Assembly (NCBI RefSeq): GCF_000772085.1
Contig: NZ_CP009755.1
Coordinates: 3,348,001 to 3,412,000, forward strand
DNA from: Curtobacterium sp. MR_MD2014
Lineage (GTDB): Bacteria; Actinomycetota; Actinomycetes; Actinomycetales; Microbacteriaceae
Direction of reading: 5' to 3'
DNA length: 64,000 nucleotides
The position numbers and the translations under genes were made by a program. Positions 20,183-27,881 of this stretch are shown here, in pieces (positions within the stretch are counted from its first letter, which is position 1; every line of letters begins with the position of its first letter). Under the pieces are notes generated by a model. It was not told the origin of the DNA. It made no database searches and saw only the letters and a list, made by a program, of their open reading frames with translations.

Positions 20183-20249
20183 CTCCCTGACCGGGTCGAC
20201 GACGACTCCCCGACCGGAGCGACGACGACTCCCCGACCGGGTCGACGAC
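20181..20249. repeat. 23-bp tandem repeat at the stop codon of the methyltransferase-like gene
   Basis: Three units of about 23 bp, the first beginning GACTCCCTGACCGGGTCGAC. The first starts within the stop codon and the third ends 40 bp before the leader-peptide start. Confidence 0.85.
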
Positions 20250-20289
20250 GCGACACGCCCGGCTTGACACGCCGTCGTAGGCTGGGACC

Positions 20290-20340
20290 GTGAGTCAGCA
20301 GGAGGTGGTCGGCGCGCAGAGCGCCGGCATCAGGGCGTGA
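20290..20340 (+). CDS. Predicted 16-residue leader peptide upstream of the FBP-domain gene
   Basis: A short reading frame encodes MSQQEVVGAQSAGIRA from GTG to TGA. A TAGGCT -10 (20278-20283) ends 6 nt before the GTG, the same arrangement seen at many genes here, so a leaderless message starting at this codon is predicted. Codons 4-6 contain AGGAGGTG, a strong internal Shine-Dalgarno-like sequence. The frame is followed by a structured region leading to the zinc-finger gene. Its role as a regulatory peptide is inference; there is no homologue I can name. Confidence 0.45.
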   Translation: MSQQEVVGAQSAGIRA

Positions 20341-20397
20341 CGCCCCCGGCTGTGCCGTCCGGCACGGCCGCGTCCGTCGAACCCTGACCACACCTCC
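20301..20397 (+). promoter_or_regulatory. Structured leader with alternative hairpins (possible attenuator)
   Basis: GGAGGTGGTC (20301-20310) can pair with GACCACACCTCC (20386-20397) with a 2-nt bulge, and TCAGGG (20330-20335) with CCCTGA (20382-20387). Internal hairpins are GGCGC/GCGCC (20311-20325), GGGCG-TGA-CGCCC (20333-20345, with the leader stop codon as its loop) and GTGCCG/CGGCAC (20352-20365). The TGA-loop hairpin competes with the TCAGGG pairing. The right arm also contains ACCTCC, the anti-Shine-Dalgarno core. Confidence 0.5.
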
Positions 20398-20446
20398 GCC
20401 CGTGCGGCGCGCACCCGCGCCCGGGCCCGTCGAGAGCGACCACACC

Positions 20447-20929
20447 GTGCTGCCCATCAGCGAGAAGACCATCCGTTCGTCCTTCGTCAACGCCTCCCGC
20501 AAGGAGGTCACCGACCTGACCCTGCCGACCGACCTCGAGACGCTGGACTGGGAGTCGCTCGACTTCCTCGGCTGGCGCGACCCGAAGACCGCGCGCCGCG
20601 CCTACGCCGTCGTCCCGACGCTCGAGGGCGACCTCGTCGGCATCCTGTTCCGGCAGGCCGAGGCGTCGCCGCGTGCACGGGCGCAGTGCTCGTGGTGCCA
20701 GGACGTCAAGCTGCCCAACGACGTCGTCTTCTACGCCGCCAAGCGCTCGGGGAAGGCCGGTCGGAACGGCAACACCGTCGGTACCCTCGTCTGCCAGGAC
20801 TTCCAGTGCTCCCGCAACGTCCGACGCCCGGTGCCCCCGGCGTACGAGGGCTACGACGTCGAGGCCGCCCGGGTCCGCCGGATCGAGGACCTGCGGCTCC
20901 GGATCGCGTCCTTCGCCGCAGACCTCTGA
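20447..20929 (+). CDS. FBP-domain protein (EF-G-binding-type treble-clef zinc finger)
   Basis: About 160 residues. It starts LPISEKTIRSSFVNAS and contains LDFLGWRDPKTARRAY, then a four-Cys treble-clef zinc finger (CSWC near 85 and C-x5-C in VCQDFQCSRNVRR near 125). This matches the FBP_C family, named for the C-terminal zinc finger of FusB-type elongation-factor-G-binding proteins. FusB relieves fusidic-acid stalling of EF-G; whether actinobacterial relatives do so is untested. The GTG at 20447 is chosen by alignment with the family's start. It lies 106 nt behind the predicted leader peptide. Confidence 0.8.
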   Translation: MLPISEKTIRSSFVNASRKEVTDLTLPTDLETLDWESLDFLGWRDPKTARRAYAVVPTLEGDLVGILFRQAEASPRARAQCSWCQDVKLPNDVVFYAAKRSGKAGRNGNTVGTLVCQDFQCSRNVRRPVPPAYEGYDVEAARVRRIEDLRLRIASFAADL

Positions 20930-20985
20930 GCCCGCCGAAGCCGCGGGAAACGTCGGCGTAACGCGCGGTCCCTAGGGTGTGGCGG

Positions 20986-21783
20986 GTGGACCTCCGCGAC
21001 TTCGACTCCGCCCCCGCCGACGACGCCCGACGGACCGCCCTGCACTGGGCAGCGGTGCCGGCGTGGGCGGACGCCCTGGTGGCCGCTCGACCGTTCCGCA
21101 CCGTGCCGGCCCTGGTCGCAGCGGCCACCGAGGCGGCGGCGCAGTGGACCGCGGCGGACCTCGACACCGCCCTCGCCGAGCACCCCCGCATCGGCGAGCG
21201 CACCACCGAGGCGTCGTCGGCCCGCGAGCAGGGCGCGATGGCGACGGCGGCGGACGACGTCGCAGCGGCCATCGCCCGCGGGAACGCCGCGTACGAGGAC
21301 CGGTTCGGCCGGGTGTTCCTCGTGCGTGCCGCCGGGCGGACGCCGGAGGAACTCCTCGCCGAGCTCGAGCGGCGCCTCGCGGGGGAGCCGGACGCCGAGG
21401 TGACCGAGGCCACCGCTGCCCTGGCCGACATCGCCGTGCACCGGATCCGAGCGACCTTCGGCGTCCCGCACCTGACCACGCACGTGCTCGACGCCCGCAC
21501 CGGCACCCCGGCCGTCGGTGTCGCGCTGACACTGCGCACCCCCGAGGGCGAGGTCCTGGCCACGGGGGAGACGGACGCGGACGGGCGCGCGGGGCTCGGG
21601 CCGGACGTGCTGCCCCGTGGGGACCTGGAGCTGCGGTTCGACACCGGCGCCCACCACCGCGTCGCCGGGGTCCCGACGTTCCACCCGTACGTCGTCGTCG
21701 CGTTCACGGTGACCGGGACCGACCACCTGCACGTGCCGCTGCTGCTCAGCCCCTTCGCCCACAGCACCTACCGCGGCAGCTGA
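20986..21783 (+). CDS. uraD-uraH: OHCU decarboxylase / hydroxyisourate hydrolase fusion
   Basis: A 265-residue fusion. Residues 1-150 are the UraD domain (HPRIGERTTEASSAREQ is the active-site His region) and residues 155-265 are the UraH domain (LTTHVLDARTGTPA at its start, HVPLLLSPFAHSTYRGS at its end, the transthyretin-like YRGS signature). Together they turn 5-hydroxyisourate into S-allantoin, the steps after urate oxidase. In many bacteria the two are separate genes. A TAGGGT -10 (20973-20978) ends 7 nt before the GTG at 20986. The urate/xanthine permease follows on the opposite strand. Confidence 0.92.
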   Translation: MDLRDFDSAPADDARRTALHWAAVPAWADALVAARPFRTVPALVAAATEAAAQWTAADLDTALAEHPRIGERTTEASSAREQGAMATAADDVAAAIARGNAAYEDRFGRVFLVRAAGRTPEELLAELERRLAGEPDAEVTEATAALADIAVHRIRATFGVPHLTTHVLDARTGTPAVGVALTLRTPEGEVLATGETDADGRAGLGPDVLPRGDLELRFDTGAHHRVAGVPTFHPYVVVAFTVTGTDHLHVPLLLSPFAHSTYRGS

Positions 21784-21807
21784 CCAGGCGGTCGCCCGGC
21801 GCCCGGC

Positions 21808-21878
21808 GCCGAGTCTCGCCCAGGCGGACACGTTCGTGGTCCCACGACCGCGAACGTGTCCGCGGAGCCGAGTCTCGC
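21808..21878. repeat. REP-like palindrome flanked by direct repeats
   Basis: GCGGACACGTTCG (21824-21836) and its perfect complement (21851-21863) form a hairpin with an inner CGTGG/CCACG. The unit is bracketed by GCCGAGTCTCGC at 21808-21819 and 21867-21878. It lies between convergent genes and could end both transcripts. Confidence 0.8.
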
Positions 21879-21882
21879 GGGA

Positions 21883-21944
21883 GCCGCGGCGGCGCGGCGC
21901 GGCGGCGGCGCGCCCGGCGCGGCGGCGGCGCGCGCGGCGGCGGC
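21883..21944. other. 62-nt tract with no A or T
   Basis: An uninterrupted run of G and C, made of GCGGCGGCGC-like units, sits immediately beyond the REP-like palindrome and ends 23 bp before the permease stop codon. It looks like a simple-sequence expansion. Confidence 0.85.
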
Positions 21945-21967
21945 ACGCCCGCGCGGCGCGCGGCGCG

Positions 21968-23371
21968 TCAGGACCGGCCGTCGCCGACCGTCGCGACCGG
22001 CGCCGTCGAGCGCACCGCGTCGTACGACCCCACGGCGGGGTCGGCGCCGTAGCGCTCCCGCAGCCCGCGCGACCCGAGCAGCAGGTTGAGCAGGATCGCG
22101 GCGATCGCCCCGGCCGAGATGCCCGAGTCGAACACGAGCGTGAACCACGTCGGGAACGCCCCGTAGATCTCCGGCGCGACGGTCGGCAGCAGCGCGATCG
22201 CGAGCGGCAGCGCCACGACGAGCACGTTCCGGTTGTCGAACCGCACCTCGGAGAGCGTCCGGATGCCGCTCGCCGCGACCATGCCGAACAGGGCGACCCC
22301 GGCACCGCCGAGCACCGCGTGCGGCACCGCCTCGACGACCGCTGCGACCTTCGGCACGAGTCCGAGCACGACGAGCATGCCGCCGGCGGCCGTCGCCACG
22401 TACCGCGAGCGCACCCCGGTCAGGGCCACCAGCCCGACGTTCTGCGCGAACGCCGTGTACGGGAACGTGTTGAAGACCCCGCCGAGCACGGTACCGAGGC
22501 CGTCGGCCCGCAGTCCGTCGGCCAGCGTGCGGCGCGACACCGGACGGTCGACGACCTCGCCGACGGCCACCATGTCGCCCGTGGTCTCGGTCATGATGAC
22601 GAGCCCGACGACGAGCATCGACACGATCGACGCGAGGTCGAACGTCGGCAGCCCGAAGTGGAACGGCGTGACGACGGCGAACCAGGCGGCGTCGCCGATC
22701 CCCGACCCGTCGACCATGCCGGGGACGAACAGCGCCGCGACGGTGCCGAGGACGAGCCCGAACAGCACCGAGACCCGCGCGAGCCCGCGCGGCGCGAAGC
22801 GCTCGACGAGCACGACGGCCAGCAGCACGCCGGCCGCGAAGGCCACGTCGAGCGGATCGGCAGCGCCGTCCTCCCCACCGTCGGTGATCCACCCGGCTGC
22901 GACGCTCGTGAGCGAGACGCCGATGATCAGGATCACGGTGCCGGTGACGATCGGCGGGAACAGCCGCACGAGCTGCGAGAACCACGGCGCCACGAGCACC
23001 ATGAACACCCCGCAGGCGATCGTCGCCCCGTAGACCGCGGTGATGCCGTGCGCACTGCCGATCGCGATCATCGGACCGACGGCGGCGAAGGTCACGCCCT
23101 GCACGAGCGGCAGGCGGACCCCGAAGCGCCAGAAGCCGACGGACTGCACGATGGTCGCCAGCCCGGCGACGAACAGGTCGGCGCTGATCAGGAAGGCCAG
23201 GTCGGCCCGGTCGAACCCGAGCGCCCCACCGACGATGAGCGGGACGGCGACCGCCCCGGCGTACATCGCCAGGACGTGCTGCAGGCCCAGCGGCAGGAGC
23301 CGACCGAGCGGCGGGACCGTGTCCACCCCGTCCGGTCCGGTGGTCGTGCGTGGTGGTGTCGTGCTGGTCAT
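21968..23371 (-). CDS. NCS2-family nucleobase/urate:proton symporter
   Basis: A 467-residue protein with about 14 membrane segments. NCS2 motifs are TETTGDMVAVGE in the substrate-binding region and QNVGLVALTGVRSRY, the family's QNxGxxxxTxR signature. GLQHVLAMYAGAVAVPLIVG opens the first helix. The motif set is that of xanthine/urate permeases rather than uracil permeases. Its convergent neighbour is the urate-breakdown fusion gene, so urate is the likely substrate (inference). The ATG at 23371 is the family-consistent start. An 18-bp perfect palindrome lies 103 bp upstream. Confidence 0.9.
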   Translation of the reverse strand: MTSTTPPRTTTGPDGVDTVPPLGRLLPLGLQHVLAMYAGAVAVPLIVGGALGFDRADLAFLISADLFVAGLATIVQSVGFWRFGVRLPLVQGVTFAAVGPMIAIGSAHGITAVYGATIACGVFMVLVAPWFSQLVRLFPPIVTGTVILIIGVSLTSVAAGWITDGGEDGAADPLDVAFAAGVLLAVVLVERFAPRGLARVSVLFGLVLGTVAALFVPGMVDGSGIGDAAWFAVVTPFHFGLPTFDLASIVSMLVVGLVIMTETTGDMVAVGEVVDRPVSRRTLADGLRADGLGTVLGGVFNTFPYTAFAQNVGLVALTGVRSRYVATAAGGMLVVLGLVPKVAAVVEAVPHAVLGGAGVALFGMVAASGIRTLSEVRFDNRNVLVVALPLAIALLPTVAPEIYGAFPTWFTLVFDSGISAGAIAAILLNLLLGSRGLRERYGADPAVGSYDAVRSTAPVATVGDGRS

Positions 23372-23473
23372 GGTGCCCCCGTCGCGGTGCCGGTCACGTG
23401 TCACCTCGACGCTAGGGAGCCCCTGTTTCCGCCCCGTGACGAGCACGGGTCGCGCGCGTCACGCACCGCGACC

Positions 23474-23491
23474 CCGGAACGCGCGTTCCGG
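23474..23491 (-). promoter_or_regulatory. Perfect 18-bp palindrome upstream of the urate/xanthine permease
   Basis: CCGGAACGCGCGTTCCGG is fully palindromic and lies 103-120 bp upstream of the permease ATG. The form is typical of a dimeric repressor operator. No urate-responsive regulator gene is adjacent. Confidence 0.5.
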
Positions 23492-23513
23492 AGCGACCGC
23501 CGACACCGTGACG

Positions 23514-23553
23514 AACGGGAGGCGCGGCGTCGGCCGACACCGCGCCTCCCGTC
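23514..23553 (-). terminator. Conserved palindrome, copy 4, after the aldo/keto reductase
   Basis: Arms ACGGGAGGCGCGG / CCGCGCCTCCCGT with a variant upper stem (CGTCGGCCGACA). It starts 15 bp past the reductase stop codon. Confidence 0.75.
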
Positions 23554-23568
23554 CGTCTCCTGGTCGCG

Positions 23569-24555
23569 TCAGCGACCGATGGACGACATGTCGGGGTACC
23601 GGTCACCGGTCGGCACGGGCAGCGCCGACAGGCGCGCGAGCTGGTCGGCGGAGAGCGTCACGTCGGCGGCGCCCACGTTCTCCTCGAGCCGCGAGACCCG
23701 CTTGGTGCCGGGGATCGGCACGACGTCGTCGCCCTGCGCGAGGAGCCAGGCGAGCGCCACCTGCCCGGGCTTCGCGCCGACCTCGTCGGCGATCGCCGTG
23801 ACGGCGTCGACGATCCGCATGTTCTCGGCGAACGCCTCCTCCGCGAAGCGGGGGTTCTGGCGGCGGAAGTCGTCCTCGTCCAGGTCGGACGGCTTCGTGA
23901 TCGCGCCGGTCAGGAAGCCGCGGCCGAGGGGCGAGTACGGCACCAGACCGATGCCGAGCTCGCGGAGGGTGTCGAGCACGTCGCCCTCCGGGTCGCGCGT
24001 CCACAGCGAGTACTCGCTCTGGAGCGCGGTGATCGGGTGCACGGCATGCGCCCTGCGGATCGTGGCGGCGCTCGCCTCGGAGAGCCCGATGTGGCGGATC
24101 TTGCCCTCCTGCACGAAGCCGGCGAGCTGTCCGACCACGTCCTCGATCGGGACGGCCGGGTCGACGCGGTGCTGGTAGTAGAGGTCGATGTGGTCGGTGC
24201 CGAGGCGGCGGAGCGAGCCCTCGAGCGCCTCGCGGACGGACTCGGGTGCGCTGGAGATGCCGCGCTGCTGCGTGGACGTCTGCTCGCCGGCCTCGTGCCG
24301 GTAGAGGCCGAACTTGGTGGCGATCACGACCTGGTCGCGGCGGTCGCCGAGGGCACGACGGAGGAGCTCCTCGTTCGTGTACGGGCCGTAGGCCTCGGCG
24401 GTGTCGAAGAGCGTGACGCCGAGGTCGATCGCGCGGTGGATCGTGCGGATCGACTCGTCGTCGTCAGTGCCGGCGCCCGTGTAGAAGGCGCTCATGCCCA
24501 TGGTGCCGAGGCCGACGGAGCCGACCTCGAGGTCTGCGAGCTTGCGTGTCTGCAT
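23569..24555 (-). CDS. Aldo/keto reductase
   Basis: A 328-residue NADPH-dependent oxidoreductase of the AKR superfamily. Catalytic residues are visible: Asp and Tyr in [17 protein letters not shown], Lys in VIATKFGL and His in YYQHRVDP. The cofactor-binding end is [17 protein letters not shown]. Family members reduce aldehydes and ketones; no substrate can be named. A TAGACC element ends 7 nt before the ATG, suggesting a leaderless message. It is monocistronic. Confidence 0.92.
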   Translation of the reverse strand: MQTRKLADLEVGSVGLGTMGMSAFYTGAGTDDDESIRTIHRAIDLGVTLFDTAEAYGPYTNEELLRRALGDRRDQVVIATKFGLYRHEAGEQTSTQQRGISSAPESVREALEGSLRRLGTDHIDLYYQHRVDPAVPIEDVVGQLAGFVQEGKIRHIGLSEASAATIRRAHAVHPITALQSEYSLWTRDPEGDVLDTLRELGIGLVPYSPLGRGFLTGAITKPSDLDEDDFRRQNPRFAEEAFAENMRIVDAVTAIADEVGAKPGQVALAWLLAQGDDVVPIPGTKRVSRLEENVGAADVTLSADQLARLSALPVPTGDRYPDMSSIGR

Positions 24556-24650
24556 GGGTGCAGGTCTACTCCTGCCGGCACCTCGTCAGGGAGGTACCGG
24601 CACGGCTACGCTGAGGGCACGGACAGTGTCCGCGACGGAAGGGGAACGTC

Positions 24651-24884
24651 ATGACCGTGGTCTGGATCGTCATCGGCCTCGTGGTGGTCGTCGCCGCCCT
24701 GCTCGTCGTGCTCGAGGTGCAGAACGCCCGGCGTCGGAAGGCCCTGGCGCACCTGGAGCCCGTCGACCCGCGCGTCGGGGAGCGCGCGATGTCCGAGGCA
24801 TCCGGGGAGCACGCGATCATCGAAGGCGTGGCGAAGTCGGCACACCCGGGGATCAGCGGCGCCGGGGGCGGCCCGCTCGGCTGA
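24651..24884 (+). CDS. Small single-pass membrane protein
   Basis: A 77-residue protein with one N-terminal membrane helix (about 3-24) and a charged soluble tail ending in a Gly-rich stretch. The family is not recognised. It has a ribosome site (GGAAGGGGAA) and a TACGCT -10 about 40 nt upstream, so it has a true 5' leader. Confidence 0.65.
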   Translation: MTVVWIVIGLVVVVAALLVVLEVQNARRRKALAHLEPVDPRVGERAMSEASGEHAIIEGVAKSAHPGISGAGGGPLG

Positions 24885-25003
24885 ACCGCCCCGACCAGGC
24901 GGTTGCAGGTTCCGCTGCACGGTGTTGCACTCGACACCGGACGCGCTCGTGCGGTTCCTCCAACGGGATCGGACGCACAGCCCGGCACTGGTGTGATCGA
25001 CCC

Positions 25004-25552
25004 GTGAACCTGTACCTCCGGCTCTTCCTCCTCGGCCTGCGCCTCCGGCTGGCCGCCCTGCGACCGGGGCGGCGCCCCTCGCTGTGGGACGAGGCCCGCA
25101 CGCCCTTCCGCGTGCTGCCGACGGACCTGGACACGCTGCGGCACGTGAACAACGGCCGGTACCTGACGCTGATGGACCTCGGCCGCTACGACCTGCTGTA
25201 CGGGTCCGGCTTCTGGCAGGATTCCGCCCGCCGCGGCTGGTACGCCGTCGTCGCTGCGCAGACGATCACGTACAAGCGCTCCCTGACGCTCGGGGAACGT
25301 TTCACCCTGCACACCCGGGTGCTCGGCGTCGACGAGCGCGCCGTGTACATGGAGCAGACCTTCGTCCGGCAGGGCGCGGTCGTCGCTCGGGCGGTCGTCC
25401 AGGCACGGTTCCTGCGGCGCGAGGGCGGCCAGGTGACACCCGACGACGTGGTGGCCGCGGCGGGCGGCGCGGCGCGGGACCTCACGCTGCCCGGCTGGGT
25501 GCACGAGTGGGCCGACGCCGTGCGGATCAGCAGCGGCGGCGGCGTTCGCTGA
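25004..25552 (+). CDS. Hotdog-fold thioesterase
   Basis: A 182-residue protein of the 4HBT_2 type. The hotdog helix motif is TDLDTLRHVNNGRYLTLMDLGR, followed by YKRSLTLGERFTLHTRVLGVDERAVYMEQTF. Such enzymes hydrolyse acyl-CoA or acyl-carrier thioesters. An Arg/Leu-rich N-terminal helix (NLYLRLFLLGLRLRLAAL) may bind membrane. The GTG at 25004 is the first plausible start after a G-rich spacer. No linked biosynthetic genes indicate the substrate. Confidence 0.83.
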   Translation: MNLYLRLFLLGLRLRLAALRPGRRPSLWDEARTPFRVLPTDLDTLRHVNNGRYLTLMDLGRYDLLYGSGFWQDSARRGWYAVVAAQTITYKRSLTLGERFTLHTRVLGVDERAVYMEQTFVRQGAVVARAVVQARFLRREGGQVTPDDVVAAAGGAARDLTLPGWVHEWADAVRISSGGGVR

Positions 25553-25594
25553 CCGGTCCGCCCGCGGCCGCGGTGCCCGTCCTACGATGACGGC

Positions 25595-26179
25595 GTGGAC
25601 GACGACGACCTGGTGCTCCCCGACGCAGCCGCCTGGCGTGCCTGGCTCGACGAGCACGAGGACGATCCCGACGGCGTCTGGCTGGTGCTCGCCAAGAAGG
25701 GCACGACGGAGCCGACGTCGCTGACGTACGACCAGGCGCTCGACGAGGCCCTGTGCTCGGGGTGGATCGACGGGCAGAAGCGCGGCCGGGACACGGCGAC
25801 CTTCCGGCAGCGCTTCACCCCGCGCCGCCGGGCGTCGCTCTGGTCCCAGCGCAACATCGGGCTCGTCGCGGCACTCGAGGACGCCGGCCGCATGCGCCCA
25901 CGCGGTCGCGCCGAGGTCGACCGCGCGAAGGGCGACGGACGGTGGGACCGCGCCTACGCCGGAGCGGCGACCGCCACCGTGCCCGACGACCTGCGGGCCG
26001 CGCTCGACGCCGCACCCGCTGCGGCCGCGCTGTTCGCCGAGCTCGACGCGACGAACCGGTACGCCGTGCTGCACCGGGTCGTCACGGCACCGAGCGTCTC
26101 CGCACGGGCGAACCGGATCGCGAAGCTCGTCGCCGGGCTCGCGACCGGCGAGACGCCGTACCCACGCCCGGGTCGTTGA
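25595..26179 (+). CDS. YdeI/OmpD-associated family protein
   Basis: A 194-residue protein with the YdeI layout: WRAWLDEHEDDPDGVWLVLAKKG, LTYDQALDEALCSGWIDGQ, FTPRRRASLWSQRNI, then a C-terminal bacteriocin-resistance-type domain (DDLRAALDAAPAAAALFAEL). Relatives have been tied to peptide resistance and stress, but the biochemical role is unclear. A TACGAT -10 (25583-25588) ends 6 nt before the GTG, so the mRNA is probably leaderless. Confidence 0.87.
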   Translation: MDDDDLVLPDAAAWRAWLDEHEDDPDGVWLVLAKKGTTEPTSLTYDQALDEALCSGWIDGQKRGRDTATFRQRFTPRRRASLWSQRNIGLVAALEDAGRMRPRGRAEVDRAKGDGRWDRAYAGAATATVPDDLRAALDAAPAAAALFAELDATNRYAVLHRVVTAPSVSARANRIAKLVAGLATGETPYPRPGR

Positions 26180-26262
26180 CCAGGGCCCCCGCGCTGCCCG
26201 TCGCACGCGCCAGGGGGACACCGATCCAGCAACGGGTCACTCCACGGGCGTAGACCGGGGTC

Positions 26263-27144
26263 ATGACCACTGGTACCGACACCATGAACCGTCCTGCCGC
26301 CGCCTCGGGCACGTTCCGCATCGGCGGTGACCTCGAGGTCCACCGCCTGGGCTACGGCACCATGCAGCTCACCGGCCCGGGCGTCTGGGGGCCGCCGAAG
26401 GACCACGACGAGGCCGTCCGTGTCCTCAAGCGCGCGGTCGACCTCGGCGTCGACTTCTTCGACACGGCCGACTCCTACGGCCCGTACGTCGCCGAGGAGC
26501 TGCTCCGTGAAGCCCTGCACCCCTACGGCGACGACATCGTCATCGCGACCAAGGCCGGCCTGACCCGCACCGGCCCGAACGAGTGGCCGCCGGTCGGCCG
26601 CCCGGAGTACCTCCGCCAGGAGGCCGAGATGAGCCTCCGCCGCCTCGGCCTCGAGCGCATCGACCTGTTCCAGCTGCACCGCATCGACCCGAAGGTCCCG
26701 CTCGAGGACCAGATCGGCGAGCTGAAGAAGCTGCAGGACGAGGGCAAGATCCGCCACATCGGCCTGTCCGAGGTCTCCGTCGACGACGTGAAGGCCGCGC
26801 AGGAGCACGCCGAGATCGTCACCGTCCAGAACCTCTACAACCTGCAGAAGCGCGACGCCGAGGAGCTCCTCGACTGGTCCGAGGAGCAGGGCATCGGCTT
26901 CATCCCGTGGTTCCCGCTCGCGACCGGTGGACTGACCGGCGAGGACTCGCCGCTCACCGAGATCGCGCAGCGCAAGGGCGCCACGCCGGCACAGCTCGCG
27001 CTCGCGTGGCTGCTGAAGCGCTCGCCCGTGATGCTGCCGATCCCGGGCACCTCGAGCGTCGACCACCTCGAGGACAACATGCAGGGCGCGACGATCGAGC
27101 TCACGGACGAGGAGTTCGCGGAGCTGTCGAAGCTGGGGGAGTGA
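26263..27144 (+). CDS. Aldo/keto reductase
   Basis: A 293-residue AKR enzyme, distinct from the one at 23569. Catalytic residues: Asp and Tyr in [17 protein letters not shown], Lys in VIATKAGL and His in FQLHRIDP. The pyridine-nucleotide end is [14 protein letters not shown]. Shorter than the first copy because it lacks the central loop. A TAGACC element (26251-26256) ends 6 nt before the first ATG, favouring that start over the Met at 26284. Confidence 0.92.
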   Translation: MTTGTDTMNRPAAASGTFRIGGDLEVHRLGYGTMQLTGPGVWGPPKDHDEAVRVLKRAVDLGVDFFDTADSYGPYVAEELLREALHPYGDDIVIATKAGLTRTGPNEWPPVGRPEYLRQEAEMSLRRLGLERIDLFQLHRIDPKVPLEDQIGELKKLQDEGKIRHIGLSEVSVDDVKAAQEHAEIVTVQNLYNLQKRDAEELLDWSEEQGIGFIPWFPLATGGLTGEDSPLTEIAQRKGATPAQLALAWLLKRSPVMLPIPGTSSVDHLEDNMQGATIELTDEEFAELSKLGE

Positions 27145-27159
27145 CCCCACCAGGCACCG

Positions 27160-27199
27160 GACGGGAGGCCCGTGGCGACACCGCCACGGGCCTCCCGTC
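27160..27199 (+). terminator. Conserved palindrome, copy 5, after the second aldo/keto reductase
   Basis: Arms ACGGGAGGCCCGTGGCG and its perfect complement around a 5-nt loop. The upper stem (CCCGTGGCG) differs from other copies but remains fully paired. Confidence 0.8.
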
Positions 27200-27249
27200 A
27201 CGTCTCGTGACCACTTCGTGACCCGCCCGGGCTTGTCGGGGGCTACCCG

Positions 27250-27270
27250 GTATGTGCATACTCGGTATGT
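27250..27270 (+). promoter_or_regulatory. Candidate PadR operator: GTATG/CATAC palindrome plus half-site
   Basis: GTATGTGCATAC (27250-27261) is an inverted repeat, followed by a second GTATGT (27265-27270). It sits 30-50 bp before the PadR start in an AT-richer pocket, where autorepression is expected. Confidence 0.5.
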
Positions 27271-27299
27271 CCAAGACGGACCGAGACGGGGGAGTCACG

Positions 27300-27881
27300 A
27301 TGAGCGTCAAGATGGGCATACTCGCGCTGCTGGTGGGAGGACCCGGGTACGGGTACCAGCTCCGGGGGGAGTTCGAGCACCGCACCGGGGGGAGCTGGCC
27401 GCTCAACATCGGCCAGGTCTACACGACGCTCGACCGTCTCGAACGGGACGGACTCGTGGCCCGCGGCGACGCCGACGACGACGGACACGTCGTCTACACG
27501 GCGACCGACGCGGGCCGCGAGGAGGTCGCACGCTGGTTCAGCGAGCCGGTACCCGTGAAGCGCGGTCGCGACGAGCTCGCGATCAAGTTCGCGCTCGCCG
27601 TCACGGTCCCCGGCATCGACGTCCCTCGACTGGTGCAGGTGCAGCGCGCCTCGGCGATGCGTGCACTGCAGGACCTGACGCGGCTGAAGCGCTCCGCCGA
27701 CCCGGCGGAGGACCTGGCGTGGTCCCTCGTCCTCGAGTCGATGGTCTTCCAGGCCGAGGCCGAGGTCCGGTGGCTCGACCACGTGGAGAGCTCCGTCGCG
27801 CGGTACATGCCGCCGGCGGCACATGTACCGAAGGCACCGGTCGAGCCCATCGCCGACACGGCACGCGAGGGCGTCCGATGA
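27300..27881 (+). CDS. PadR-family transcriptional regulator
   Basis: A 193-residue regulator. The winged helix holds KMGILALLVGGPGYGYQLRGEFE and the recognition segment LNIGQVYTTLDRLERDGLVA. A Vir_C-like helical dimerisation domain follows (about 100-180). PadR proteins commonly repress an adjacent exporter. The ATG at 27300 is preceded by GGGGGAG, better than the upstream in-frame start that would run through the operator. The stop overlaps the ABC ATPase start by 4 nt, so regulator and exporter are one operon. Confidence 0.9.
   Translation: MSVKMGILALLVGGPGYGYQLRGEFEHRTGGSWPLNIGQVYTTLDRLERDGLVARGDADDDGHVVYTATDAGREEVARWFSEPVPVKRGRDELAIKFALAVTVPGIDVPRLVQVQRASAMRALQDLTRLKRSADPAEDLAWSLVLESMVFQAEAEVRWLDHVESSVARYMPPAAHVPKAPVEPIADTAREGVR
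27801..27830 (+). promoter_or_regulatory. Long palindrome inside the 3' end of the PadR gene
   Basis: CGGTACATG (27801-27809) and its complement CATGTACCG (27822-27830) flank a GC-palindromic core. It lies 48 bp before the ABC ATPase start. It could be an internal operator for the exporter or an mRNA hairpin. Confidence 0.4.

Noticed and set aside
20264..20269. TTGACA as a -35 box for the leader peptide promoter
   Set aside because: Only 8 nt separate it from the TAGGCT element, too close for a normal -35/-10 pair; the TAGGCT element with leaderless spacing is the better call.
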